A DNA stretch of 64,000 bases, taken from contig CM051018.1 in assembly GCA_027704905.1 (NCBI GenBank), positions 23,152,723 through 23,216,722 of the forward strand. Reading direction: 5' to 3'. The position numbers and the translations under genes are program-made. Positions 23,877 through 51,257 of the stretch are shown piece by piece. Source of the stretch: Muraenolepis orangiensis. Its lineage: Eukaryota > Chordata > Actinopteri > Gadiformes > Muraenolepididae. Position 1 is the stretch's first letter. Each line of letters opens with the position of its first letter. The notes beneath the pieces are model-generated. The model had not been told where the DNA came from. It made no database searches and saw nothing but the letters and a program-made list of their open reading frames with translations.

Positions 23877-24030
23877 ATTACATTATATACAATTACTTTT
23901 TGTATTGAAATGTCGCCCTTCTGTCCATCACTTTCATCATGGCCACGCAAGGCCAGCTCAAAGGCACCACAGAACTTCACACAGTCTATTCTTTTCGACT
24001 TTATTTGGTACATGGATACATAAACACATT
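23877..24030 (-). mobile_element. hAT-derived segment between the two transposons (inverted)
   Basis: Reverse complement of 57170-57325 in the hAT element downstream. It encodes RIDCVKFCGAFELALRGHDE on the minus strand, a stretch typical of hAT/ZMYM1-like transposase proteins. Compared with the remnant after copy B it is in the opposite orientation. Confidence 0.75.
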
Positions 24031-24032
24031 TA

Positions 24033-25875
24033 CAGTTTTTTTCAATTGCTAACACGCATTGTTCACTACAGAAGTCACTTTTTCAAAACTCTTCACACAG
24101 CCTCCAAAACACTACACTTTTGCAGCACATTTTTCAAATGCTAACACACTTTGTTCAAAACAGTTAAAAACACAATCAAAACAGAATGATGGGAAAAAAA
24201 GTCAATTTCTTCTGCAGCCACATTGAAATCTATGGAAAATAATATAAAAATATTGACAATAAAATGAAATAATTCCAAACACAGCTCACTACACTACATG
24301 TCACAGTACAGTACACTATGTTTACATTTTACATCTCCTACATTTTTCAATTCTATTGATTGTTTTGTGTTTTACTGTGTATTACTATATGTAGGATTCA
24401 AAGGTTGCCTCCTACAGGAGGGAGAGGCCGCATTTTTTCAGATGCCCAGGAGACTGCCATCATTGATATGGTCATTGCTAACAATGCTATTACTGTAAAC
24501 TTAGACCCATTGGGGACCGAGTGCTGGCAGACAATGTGACTTTTGTCAATGTCAACACGGTCAGCGTTACAACAATTGCCAGAGTCCTGGATAAACATAA
24601 GGTAAGGATGAAGCAGTTATACACTGTACCGTTTGAAAGGAATGGACAGCGGGTAAAAGAGATCCGTTATCAATATGTCCAGGTCAGATGTTTGATCAAA
24701 AACTAAGCAGAATACATACATAGCTATGCATAACGTGCTGTACTAAAACTGTGGTTTTATTTCATTTTAGACGGTAATGGAGATTGAGGCCAGACCAAAT
24801 CCACATGTCTTTATCTTTGTGGATGAAGCTGGATTTAACCTGGCAAAAACGAGACGGAGAGGAAGAAATGTTATTGGGCAGCGGGCCACTGTGAATGTTC
24901 CAGGTCAGAGAGGAGCAAATATAACTATGTGTGCAGCCCTCTCCAGTGATGGCTTGCTTTTGCACAAACCTCTGATAGGACCCTATAATACAGAGAGGCT
25001 AATTTATTTCTTAGACGACCTCCATAATCACCTTGTGCCAGTAGGTGCGAGAGGTCCAAGGGCAAGGAATACATTTGTTGTTGTGTGGGATAATGTGGCG
25101 TTCCACCACTCTAATGCAGTCACTGACTGGTTCGCTGCACATCCCAGGATGTCCACCCTTTTCTTGCCTCCATACTCCCCCTTCCTGAACCCCATAGAAG
25201 AGTTTTTCTCCGCGTGGAGGTGGAAAGTGTATGACCACTCCCCACATGACCAGCTGTCCTTGCTGGATGCAATGAATGCAGGGTGTGGAGATGTTTCTCC
25301 TGAAGCCTGCCAGGGTTGGATCAGACACTCAAAGAGATTCTTCCCAAGGTGCATTGCTAGAGAGGATATAAGGTGTGATGTGGATGAAAACATGTGGCCA
25401 AATGCAGAAGACAGGGAGTGAATGTGATGCATAAAGTACTGTAAATAACTATGTAAAGACATAAAAATTAAAAAATGTAACTGAAGCAAATTGTTGCATT
25501 GCTGATTCATTCTTGTTACAATATACAATCATTCAGTACACTCAACAATGTGTTAAGATCGTATTCTAAAATTACGTAAAAACATCATTCAAAGATAAAA
25601 GTTCATCATTTATGTAATGCTCCCTGTTGTTAGTGTTTTGTAGGTCCGTGTGATATGAATGACAATGTATGCTTTCTGAGTGAGAACTGTTGCTAGTGTT
25701 ATGGACGAACAAACCTATTTTGAGACAAGTATGAAGTGTTTTGGTGGTTTGAGTGAGTTTTGGAAGTGAGATTAACTGTTTGGCCAAGATGCGTGTTGGT
25801 ATGGAGACTGTGTTAAGAGTTTTGAAAAAGTGACTTCTGTAGTGAACAATGCGTGTTAGCAATTGAAAAAAACTG
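24033..25875 (+). mobile_element. Tc1/IS630-like transposon copy B
   Basis: 1843-bp element with the same inverted ends and TA on both sides (24031-24032, 25876-25877). It is in opposite orientation to copy A and only 158 bp from it. It carries the better preserved transposase. Its left end is internally shorter than that of copy A. Confidence 0.88.
24419..25421 (+). pseudogene. Transposase of copy B (DDE_3/IS630-type), near-intact
   Basis: DDE transposase that would cut and join the element's ends. The second exon (24771-25421) is open. It has the first Asp in FIFVDEAGFNLAK, the second in VVVWDNVAFHHSN and the Glu in PPYSPFLNPIEEFFSAWRW. By my count 35 residues separate the second Asp and the Glu. 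The first part (to 24682, donor CCAG|GTCAG; acceptor TTCATTTTAG at 24770) encodes FSDAQETAIIDMVIANNAI, then GDRVLADNVTFVNVNTV and ARVLDKHKVRMKQLYTVPFE. These two stretches are in different frames: a one-base shift lies near 24500, and copy A shows it too. So it is probably inactive, unless an unseen intron repairs it. Confidence 0.7.
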
Positions 25876-25877
25876 TA

Positions 25878-25946
25878 ACAATATGTAATTGTAAATAAAA
25901 AAAATGGTATAGCTCCCCCTGGTGAAAAATGCACCAGCCGCCACTG
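25878..25946 (+). mobile_element. hAT 3' end after copy B
   Basis: Matches 57328-57393: ACAATATGTAATTGTAAATA onward, ending in the inverted terminus CCAGCCGCCACTG. The matching 5' half of this hAT copy is not found to the left of copy A. Confidence 0.75.
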
Positions 25947-25949
25947 AAT

Positions 25950-26490
25950 TTAACAATATATTCTATATTATGTTCTATACTTATACTATACATCACTGTA
26001 CACAATAAAAATAACAATACAAAGAACAATAAAATGACTGATGGATGATATGTACTAAATATATATGTGTTGAATTGTGCAAAAAGCTTCAGATCTCCAA
26101 CGACCTGCATGGTGTGGACACACAACAGACCACAGACCTAAGTGGGTCTTGCGTCTTCAGGTGCCAACGAAGCCATGAAGCCAGCCAAGCTAAAGCCACA
26201 TCTGATTACAAAGAACCCGGTATATTTTATATAAGGAAAAAACGGATCAATTAGTTATTTAATATAAATGCTGTCAAGTTGAGTCAAAATTAATTTAGAA
26301 TAAAAAAAACCTCTGTTTGAAAGTATATAAGTGTTATTAACATGAATGTTTATTACTATGAAACAGGTCTGAAGTATTTGGGTTGAAAGTTTTATAATAC
26401 ATAGTTACAATGAAGGTCAGCCTTAGACTGGTCATTATAAATGTCTGGGTTTATTAGGACTATGCCACATCATTTAACTGTCCATAGTCA
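25950..26490. other. Intergenic spacer, nothing recognised
   Basis: AT-rich, without a supported gene or element. Confidence 0.4.
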
Positions 26491-26750
26491 TAGGTTAATG
26501 TCTTGTTACTGTAGTTACTGTTAATCTTGTTACAGTTCATAGTCATAGGACTATGTATTGTTACTGTTCATCTTGTTACAGTTCATAGTCATAGGACTAT
26601 GTATTGTTACTGTTCATCTTGTTACAGTTCATAGTCATAGGACTATGTCTTGTTACTGTTGTTACTGTTCATAGTCATAGGATTAGGTCTTGTAACTGTT
26701 CATCTTGTAACTGTTCATAGTCACAGGACTATGTCTTGTTACTGTTATAA
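26490..26750 (+). repeat. About 46-bp imperfect tandem repeat
   Basis: Around five units built on GTTCATAGTCATAGGACTAT and GTCTTGTTACTGTTCATCTT, with internal length variation. The palindrome ATAGTC-ATAG-GACTAT recurs in each unit. Confidence 0.8.
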
Positions 26751-27181
26751 CAAGTATATCATATAAATATACAAAGTATACAAGTAGTATTGACATGATT
26801 CAAATTGAAATATGTTTCTGTTACAATGAAACTGGTATTTTGGTTGAACATTTTTAGAAATCCAAAATCCAAATAGTTCCAATGGCATCTTAGAGTACAA
26901 ATGGTAGTAAGCATATTTTTAATTGGTGTTATGATTTAGATTTTGGTCCTTGAATTTTTGCCCTAAAGTACGCAAACAAAAATAAATACTTTCTGCAAGC
27001 CACTAGTCTCTCTTGATCGAGGATTACGCTAACAAGGAGATTGTGGCACGGCCCTCACTGCAAAACACAACGTAACATGGACGGCGATATCTCTGTACAA
27101 GACAGAATATTAGACTTAATTAGCCAATATCATTTTTATTAGATATGCTTTCAACAGTTTTGATAAAAAAAGATCCACATC

Positions 27182-27608
27182 TGTCACAATGGCTATTCAC
27201 CATGTCTCCACTTGAGGGCAGCATCAACCCTCATTCACGCCTTCCCCACACCTGCAGCGCATTGTAATCAACCTGCCTATTTAAGCCTACGCCTGCGCAC
27301 TCATACTTGGCCAGATTGTTCCTGATGACACAGACTCTCGGACTCGGCGTACCCGGACTGATGCCCTGCCTGATGCCCTGCCTGATGCCCTGGACCTGTC
27401 CGCCCTGTCTGGTTCCCGATCTACCGCCCGTCCCTGACTACGCCTCCGCCTGTCCCTGCCTGGTTCGTCTGCTCTGCCTGGTTCTCGATCTACCGCCTGT
27501 CCCTGACTACGTCTCTGCCTGTCCCTGTCTGATATTTATCGTAATAAATAACACTATCTGCCTTTGGTGTCCGTGTGCAGCATTTGGGTCCAAACCTAAC
27601 CCGTGACA
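27182..27608 (+). mobile_element. Probable solo LTR
   Basis: 427-bp block starting TGTCACAATGG and ending CCCGTGACA, so it has TG...CA with inverted TGTCA/TGACA ends. It contains a promoter-like GCCTATTTAAGCCTACGCCT and a T-rich end. Direct flanks resemble each other (CCACAT-C before, CACAT after) but not perfectly. No internal retroelement genes nearby. The ORF over the CTGCCTGATGCC repeats is not a gene. Confidence 0.5.
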
Positions 27609-27877
27609 CACATTTGTAACAAACATTATACATTGGTAACACAAGTAAAACATAGGCTATTGATGCTCTAACCGTTTATTTTCCTGTGGCGATATATTGC
27701 ATTTTATAAATTGCATTTTTAACTTTATACATTTTTTTTTATAACTGCTGTCTGTCGTGTGTGGGGGTTAGGACCAGTGCTTTTAATCACACACATACCA
27801 ACATTGTGTGGCTCTATTTGGATGAGAGATGGAGTGTGTGTGGGGGTCAGGACCAGTGCTTTAAATCATACACATAC

Positions 27878-28130
27878 CTGACTTTATTAGCCTATTCCGC
27901 CCACTTTTCGAGACGTATATGCTCTCCTTGTCAAAGTGCAAACTGCAGACATACGCGCTACCCCTGAGAACATGAAACGAGGGACCTTCATCCCTCCTTA
28001 TCAGCCTCACACAAGACTTGTGGAGGAGTTTGTCTATCGGGAAATTGTGTAAACTGAGGTAGGGCCGTCTTTGTTTGACGTTGAGCAGCCGGTACATTAC
28101 AATAACAGAGGAGAGGAGGCGGACACAGTT
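27878..28130 (-). pseudogene. THAP-domain exon, right arm (frameshifted)
   Basis: Mirror of the left THAP exon, again ending at a GTATGT donor (27877). Single-base losses in the stretch encoding the first cysteines and indels after FPIDK split it into two frames (NVPAAQRQTK in one, QRRPYLSLHNFPIDKLL in the other). VCSLHFDKES is kept. Not translatable as one domain. Confidence 0.6.
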
Positions 28131-28589
28131 TGTCGCGTATCTGGGGTAACTGCCGGAAGTAGGAGTGCACTGCTCGGTGATTTTTAACGTTCCGGAAGCA
28201 GGAAGTGTGACATAGGCCTATTGACCCTTCTTGATGGCTTTTCTGAGTTCATACTTGGCCTTCTTGTAGTGATCGGAGTCGCCTGTTGTGAAAGCGGTTC
28301 TCCGTTCTCCGTTACATGTTATGCATGTAAAGCCATGTTGGCTTTGTTGAATGTTTATATCACAACCTATTGGGCTATAAGTAATGTGTACTGTTGCACT
28401 TTGACTGCGACAATTCTAGTTTATTAAAACATGAAAATGTGTATAATCTCAGTAATAAGTAACCCTTCATCTTAAACCTGTAAGGTTTGGTCACTCTGGA
28501 CAGTTAGTTTTACTGTACAACTGGTAAACTGGGGGTTAAGTTGTGTATACATTTATGCTTGCAGTCCATTTAATGTCTATTTGGATTGC

Positions 28590-29306
28590 CATCCATCTTC
28601 TCCCACTTATCCGTAATCGGGTCGCGGAGGTAGCAGCTTCAGCAGGGGACTCCAAACTTCCCTCTCCCTGGCAACATGGACCAGCTCTGACTGGGGGATC
28701 CCGAGGCGTTCCCAGGCCAGTGTGGAGATGTAATCACCCCACCTGTACCTCGGTCTGCCCCGTGGTCTCTTCCCAGTTGGATGTGCCTGGAAAGACCAGG
28801 AAGCATCCTTACTAGATGAACCACCTCAACTGGCTCCTTTCTACGCCAAGGAGCAGCGGCTCTACTCCGAGTCTCTCACGAGTGACTGAGCTTCTCACCC
28901 TATCCCTCAGGGAGATACCAGCCACCCTCCTGAGGAAACTAATTTTGGCCGCTTGTATTCGCGATCTCGTCCTTTCGGTCATTACCCATTGTTCATGGCC
29001 ATAGGTGAGGTTAGGAACGAAGACTGATCGGTAGATCGAGAGCTTTGCCTTCTGGCTCAGCTCTTTTGGTTACAACGGTGCACCCAATACCGCTCCCGCT
29101 GCACCTATTCTCCTGTCAATCTCACGCTCCATCCTCCCCTCACTCGAGAACAAGACCCCGAGATACTTGAACTCCTTCACTTGGGATAAGGACTCCCTCC
29201 CTAATCCACCGGTTTCCTGCTAAGAACCATGGCCTCAGATTTGGAGGTGCTGATCCTCATCCCAGCCGCTTCACATTCCGCTGCAAACCGATCCAGTGAG
29301 TGCTGA
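28590..29306 (-). mobile_element. Fish LINE fragment (right arm)
   Basis: Mirror of 16095-16797 with the same 11-bp target duplication (ATTTGGATTGC at 28579-28589 and 29307-29317). Small indels differ from the left copy, for example around 28930-28975. It was already inserted before the duplication. Confidence 0.8.
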
Positions 29307-29429
29307 ATTTGGATTGCAATAAATGTTATGGTATGGTATAACTGACCTTGTTGAGTTTGTAATTCATGCTGCTTTACTGTAATAATTTTGTGATTTGTTT
29401 AGGCCTAGGTAGAGACCAGAACCAGGGGG

Positions 29430-29650
29430 GGGGGGGGGAGCCTCCTGCTGGAGAGGAGAGGTGCAGAGAGACTGGGGCCTGGGTGAGAGGGGTCGTCCAT
29501 AATCTTCCTGGCGTCATGCAGGGTCTGGAGGGGAGGCAGGTTACAGCCCATCACTCTCTCCGCAGAGCGTATGACACGCCGCAGGTTGGACTTGTCTCTT
29601 GCAGTGGCAGCGGGAAACCAGGTGGTGATGGAGATGGAGACTTTTTTTTA
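29430..29650 (-). mobile_element. L2-like LINE remnant (right arm, shortened)
   Basis: Counterpart of 14290-14500. It ends at a long G-run (29426-29440), after which the mirrored 3' tail seen in the left arm is absent. A deletion at the homopolymer is the simplest reading. Confidence 0.55.
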
Positions 29651-30832
29651 ACGTGGAGAATAATAGTACATTCCACACAGCACCTTTTAATAATAACAAT
29701 TTAAAAGGGAACACCCCCATCTCAGACTTAAATGGACTTGTGTCAATCTCAAAATGTGTTCAAATTGTGCTTTTACACAACAATATAACTAAAAGTGTTC
29801 CGGGAGGATCCTCCCAGATGGCCCTACATCGGCCCATGCTCAATAGCTTGAGTTATCTCATTTGAAGACGGCCAGGTAGTAATTGAGACACTGCTGGAGT
29901 AGCCGATGGTTAATGCTTGTCATCCATAAACATAGTAAAGAAATGGAGCCCTCTTATTTGTAACTCCTGGCTACAGCCCTGATCTCTCACGCTCTCACTC
30001 CCTTTCCCATATGGTGTCTTTCTGTTTTGGCTGAATGTTAAAGAGCTCTTATATGTATTCTATGTGACAGTTTGTTTCACTTTGCTTGTGTGCTTGTATT
30101 GTTTTCAGGGCCAATTCTAGTAATATCAGTGGCATAGTTAGCCAAAGGCCAAACTGCTCACCTATTCATAACAAGAGCACGCCTGGTACGTCTTACAGTT
30201 TAATATGATACAGTTGTAGTCTGGACCACCTACAGACCTCAATGTTTGCATTTCCAAATCATTTAATTCTTTCAATATGATTTACTGCAATTCAGAATGT
30301 AAAAAGGTACAGCTTTACCATAAAAATGCCTTCTCTGCTGATGTATTGAGTGATCTCTTATGTATAACTGCAGTAAGGATTCAAGAAAGGAAAGGAATTC
30401 AAAGAAGCTTTTTGGATAGGCTACTTAATGTCTTGAAAACTCATTACACTAAACACAATTATTGACATGTCCCACATTTGTGTATGCTTCTTTTTCTCCT
30501 GAGGTAAACGGTTTCTTTCAGACGGGGTCTCTGAGGTCTGAATCCATAGTCTTCTTAGACACATTCCCTCCAAGGTGCCTGGCTCTGTTTTGGATAGGAG
30601 AAGGAATGAAGCGAATGTAGATGAAGAAATGTGAAATTATGATGAGATGCCTTTCTGATATAATTTTGTTTAATCTTAGAGAAAAACATTAAAAGTATGA
30701 ATACTATTTTAAATAATTATTCAAATAATAATCAGATTAGGCTCAATGTCGAACATGAATGAAAATGATCCGATTGTTTTGATAGATTTTTAACTTGTAT
30801 TCAGAAAGCCACACGACATATAAGGGGCATGT

Positions 30833-30845
30833 CTCCCCCTAGTGG
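30833..30845 (-). promoter_or_regulatory. CTCF-like motif (right arm)
   Basis: CTCCCCCTAGTGG, the mirror of the left-arm motif, about 0.8 kb upstream of the right piwil1 start. The two arm motifs are in opposite orientation. Motif similarity only. Confidence 0.3.
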
Positions 30846-31645
30846 TCATCATTTAGCATGTACGTTGTCTTTGAAACACCATGACCGCAGTGTTACCCAT
30901 ATCATTACGCCGAGTAAAGTAGTTCTTGACGGTCTTCGAGAATTACTCTTCGTAAGAAAGTGCATATAAATGTAAATACATATATTTCATTGAAGGTAGA
31001 TGATGACACGATAATACAAGTATGTCAAATATTACGAAATAACGCAATCAAACAGGTGCGTATTAATTCTGTCAAGTGAGAAGTCCATTAAAAAGGTTGG
31101 GGACCGGTGCTTGTTTTGGTGACAATCAAGAGGAACGTAGCTGAACAACTCACCGTTAGATATTTAGTGTTCAAAAGAAGCGACGTTGGATTAACACGAG
31201 GGTAACGTAATGTGATTCATTAATTCATTCGTTTGCAGGGTGAATAATGTTTAATTGTTGTATTTGATAAATCTTATGTTTGGTTGGTGTTGCGTTCTGG
31301 GCCGCCATGGTTCTCTGGCCCACGTGGAGGGCCAACCCAATATATCAATGTTGTAGATGGTATTTAACACTGACCCAAACCAACTATATATATATATAGT
31401 ACTATTTATAATGTCACACTGAATAAGAGTTTTCTATATATTATATTATTTAACTTCTATAGCGTCGTCGTGTGCTACCCTCCATCTTTGATTTGACTCG
31501 TGATGAATGTCAAACCAGTTAATGTGTACAATTCCAAATGTATGTCACATTTTACTAATTTAAAGAGGTCATATCACGCCAGTTGAATGTACATCAATTT
31601 AAAACAAACATGTTCCTTTTGTGTTTTTTAGACTTTTCTTGAAAC

Positions 31646-47933
<16,288 letters not shown>

Positions 47934-48335
47934 TCCTTGATTCACTTCCTCCTGCTCATAGCGTTCACTAATTAGATAGTCTACAGTTGAAGGCCTTTGT
48001 TTTGTCAGCCACGACCCCTTTTGGTCATTCTTGTTCCCTGGACGGATTTGGTTTCCGTTATGTCATGTATGTTTAGTTTCTAAAAGCTTTTGATTATAAA
48101 TGATTGCAATTTATTGTTTTTGGATTAATTTGCGCACAAGCATCAATATAATAAGTAAATAAAAATGCCATAATTGATGGCTAGCACACAATTGCAGACT
48201 TGGACAACTATAAGATGTTGATCTTCTGGTATGCAATAAATGTTTGTCATATTTTTTGATATTGGACTACTTACTACCTTGTAGCCTACCATAATTGTAA
48301 CACCAGCATGTCTCATCAATCTCAGGCTATGAATA
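47934..48335 (+). other. piwil1 3' UTR and intergenic
   Basis: Downstream of the piwil1 stop. AATAAA-type poly(A) signals occur at about 48158 (AAATAAAAATGCC) and 48235 (GCAATAAATG), either of which could end the transcript. No other feature. Confidence 0.5.
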
Positions 48336-48339
48336 ATGC

Positions 48340-48570
48340 AATGTTACATATTATTGGCGTCACTGTGGTACGGCAACACCACTGCCCAGGACAAGAAATT
48401 CATCCAGAGGGTCGAGAGGACGGTGGAAAAGATCATCAGGTGTTCACTTCCATGCATTGAGGAGATCTGTAGGACCAGATGTAGGAAGAAGGCCATGTCC
48501 ATCACTAAGGACTGCAACCACCCTGGACACCATCGCTTCTCTACATATAATACATACAAACGGAACATAA
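48340..48570 (+). mobile_element. LINE reverse-transcriptase C-terminal fragment
   Basis: An 82-aa open stretch with SLWYGNTTAQDKKFIQRVER, TVEKIIRCSLPCIEEICRTR and CRKKAMSITKDCNHPGHHRF. This is the C-terminal region common to L2/CR1-like LINE polymerases in fish genomes. Truncated both ends. Confidence 0.7.
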
Positions 48571-48727
48571 CTAGAACAGAATAATAGGCACACGTGTAGA
48601 ATACACCCAACCCATATAGTGGACTACAATAGAACAATATATATTAAATAGAATACAGTAGAATAAATACCTGTAATACAATAACACTAGTGTTGGCGTG
48701 ATCAGTATGTGACCTTCAGAACTCTCA

Positions 48728-48839
48728 GGATGGGTTTGCAGCAGGGTGTGAAGCGGCTGGGATGAGGATCAGCACCTCTGGAGGCCATGGTTCTGATTCA
48801 TGATGGTCTCCAAGTGGGGAGTGAGTCCTAACCCCAAGT
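48728..48839 (+). mobile_element. LINE fragment, part 1 (split by hAT)
   Basis: Same family as 16095-16797: GTGAAGCGGCTGGGATGAGG onward. It continues after the hAT insertion at 50570. Confidence 0.7.
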
Positions 48840-49485
48840 CAGGGGTCGACCTTTACTACCAAAAGAGACATTTTGGTCCCTCTGCCACGGAATAAAATCC
48901 ATCTGGAGCCTCAAAACCCATTTTACCCTTAAATGAAGACAGTGTATAAAGGTTTATATATAGGTATACTATATATACAGGAGTGGAATTGATTCAAAAG
49001 CTTATTTCTAGTATCTATTTATTATTTGTTATTTTTCGTTTTTATTTTTTATATTTAACTTTCCTTTTTTTTGTCACCCACTGTAAAATAACTAGTTTGT
49101 TGCATTTATGAAATTATAAAACAAAAAGAAAACTTGACATTTTATAGCTGAAAAACCTCAACCTCTTCTGAAGAGGAGAAACACTGGCATGTGTCGACCT
49201 ACTTTGGAATAAAACACAGAAGCAAGCAGCTCTATTTGAGTCCTTCCCTTATTTGTGGAAAATTAATCAAATAAAAAGTAGCCAACTTTGAAATAAATAA
49301 AACATATAGCTGCAGCCTAATAGCTTTAAAAAATGTAAACATAAAAATAGGCCAGTTTGTATTTAACTATGACTTCAGTCCATTTCAGTTTATCTTCTGT
49401 TTCCTCCTCAGCCACGTACAGCAGTCAACCATCGAGCCTGAACATAAAACAACTACATCAGCTCAGGTTCCTCAATCAATATTAG

Positions 49486-50223
49486 TTAGCTAAATAATAG
49501 CCCATTAAATGATGGCGTTAGCACCTGTTTAATGTGATTCTGTTTGAACATCACTGCTGAGCTCCTCTGTATCGGGGCTGTAACACGTGACTTTGATCTC
49601 CTCACAGGACTGCAGGCTGTCATCTGTGAGGCGCGAGCGATATTTAGATTTGATGTATAGTTCACGCTTGAGAAAACCTGCTCGCATAAGCATGTGGATC
49701 CAAAGATGGACAGGACTCCAAATGCATATTGTTCAAATAAATGTCGGGAATGAGATTCCATGTTTCAAACACAAGTTTGTCGGGATTTGGGGAGGTTTTC
49801 AATAGCGCTCCATTTGTGCTGCCGCGTGTTCGAGATCAGCTGTCAGGCTTTTGAACTCAAACAACCAGAAGTCTTTATCGGCTATGTCGGCCAGTTCCAT
49901 TTCAAGATCGGGTTGACTCATTCCTGTGAACGCTGACATGTTCAGCATGGATGGATGGATGGATGGGTCGATGTCCAGGGGTGTGATAATGTGTTCTTTT
50001 CCTTTCTGAACTCACTGAATCTTTGTCCAAATGTAGTTTGCATTGCAATGATCGCACGCTGTAAGTACTCCCAATGTGTGTTGTGTGCTTCTTTGAACTC
50101 TCTCAGGTGAGAGAACGTACCTTTCCACGCTGAATTAAACTCTCTATTTTCCTCCGAGACTTCTCTTCTTTTGGATGTGTCCATGGTTAGCTGACCGGGG
50201 GTCGGACACTCAAGATGAGCCAC
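49486..50223 (-). pseudogene. hAT transposase remnant
   Basis: Pieces of a hAT transposase related to the vertebrate SPIN/GTF2IRD2-type group. Near the start: KRREVSEENREFNSAWKGTF. Then MSQPDLEMELADIADKDFWL (about 49920), and the C-terminal dimerisation part AFGVLSIFGSTCLCEQVFSS (about 49720). The catalytic middle is missing and frames are broken. Not functional. Confidence 0.75.
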
Positions 50224-50359
50224 CTGCAGACGGCAGGGAGAGGCGCCGGGTGGGACGCGTATTGTAGTTGACGAAATATTAAAACACTTATTACATATTG
50301 ATATTGATTTTCAATGTCACAGTATCACCTCGATCTCCAAAATAAGAATAAATAAATAA

Positions 50360-50406
<47 letters not shown>

Positions 50407-50414
50407 TATATATA

Positions 50415-50457
<43 letters not shown>

Positions 50458-50476
50458 ATATATAATAAATATATAA

Positions 50477-50514
<38 letters not shown>
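50360..50514. repeat. (TA)n microsatellite
   Basis: Interrupted TA repeat inside the hAT remnant. Confidence 0.95.
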
Positions 50515-50517
<3 letters not shown>

Positions 50518-50577
50518 CCACTGCAGAGGGGCTGAAGAGCCGCATGCGGCCGCGGGTTGCCGACCCCTGCCCTAAGT

Positions 50578-50665
50578 GAAGGAGTTCAAGTATCTCAGGG
50601 TCTTGTTCTCGAGTGAGGGAACGATGGAGCGTGAGATTGATTAGGTCCGATATTGGGGGCCCTTT
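50578..50665 (+). mobile_element. LINE fragment, part 2 (split by hAT)
   Basis: GAAGGAGTTCAAGTATCTCA to GATGGAGCGTGAGATTGA resumes the LINE begun at 48728 (VKEFKYL.. region), confirming the hAT inserted into it. Confidence 0.7.
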
Positions 50666-50669
50666 AACG

Positions 50670-51255
50670 CACTGTTGTGACCACCAGCGGCCCTACCAGC
50701 GGCCCTACCAGTGACCTCACCAGAGGCCCCATTAGCGACCATACCATAGATGCTTGGTCAGCGTGTGCCTGCAGACATTGAGGCGCAAATCACTCAAGGT
50801 GCTTGTCTAACTGGGACAGGGTAAACCGAGCGGTCCCTGCTTGTCAGTTGTCAAGTGAAGATTCCCTCCCCTGTCCTTCCTCCCCTTATAGTGATCTCAA
50901 TAGTGATCTCTTTGTCAGCAACAGACCTCAATGTAAAAAAAAAGAGAGCCGGAGATAAGGGTAATTGTGTTACAGAAATATGTCATATAGTTTATACATC
51001 CAAATATTGACCCTGGTCGTTCTGGTGTGCATGCCGACCGGCACAGCGCAGTCTCGGTCTAGAAGAAGGAGAATGTTTGGAGAGGCAGGCTATACTTTAT
51101 TCAGATTATCCTTTATAGTGAAGGTAGACTAAGCAGAAAGGAGCCACATTGAACATGCCCCTGGAAATCCACCATAATCTTCTTCTTTCTTTTAAATGTA
51201 AAACTGGTGTCAACACACAGCCAAGGCTATTTATTATATTTTTTGATCGATATAT
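50670..51255. other. Intergenic, no gene seen
   Basis: Contains a short degenerate repeat of GGCCCTACCAGCG units at 50690-50740. No element or gene supported. Confidence 0.4.
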
Positions 51256-51257
51256 AC

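Larger units (their letters stand above)
48840..50569 (-). mobile_element. hAT transposon remnant (autonomous-derived)
   Basis: 1730-bp element with ends CAGGGGTCGACC and GGTTGCCGACCCCTG, inserted in a LINE. It is flanked by an 8-bp duplication with one mismatch (CCCCAAGT at 48832-48839, CCCTAAGT at 50570-50577), the length typical of hAT. It contains transposase remnants and a long (TA)n. Confidence 0.88.

Noticed and set aside
27307..27606. 99-aa Pro/Cys-rich ORF
   Set aside because: Lies inside the probable solo LTR and is built on short CCTGCCTGATGC repeats.
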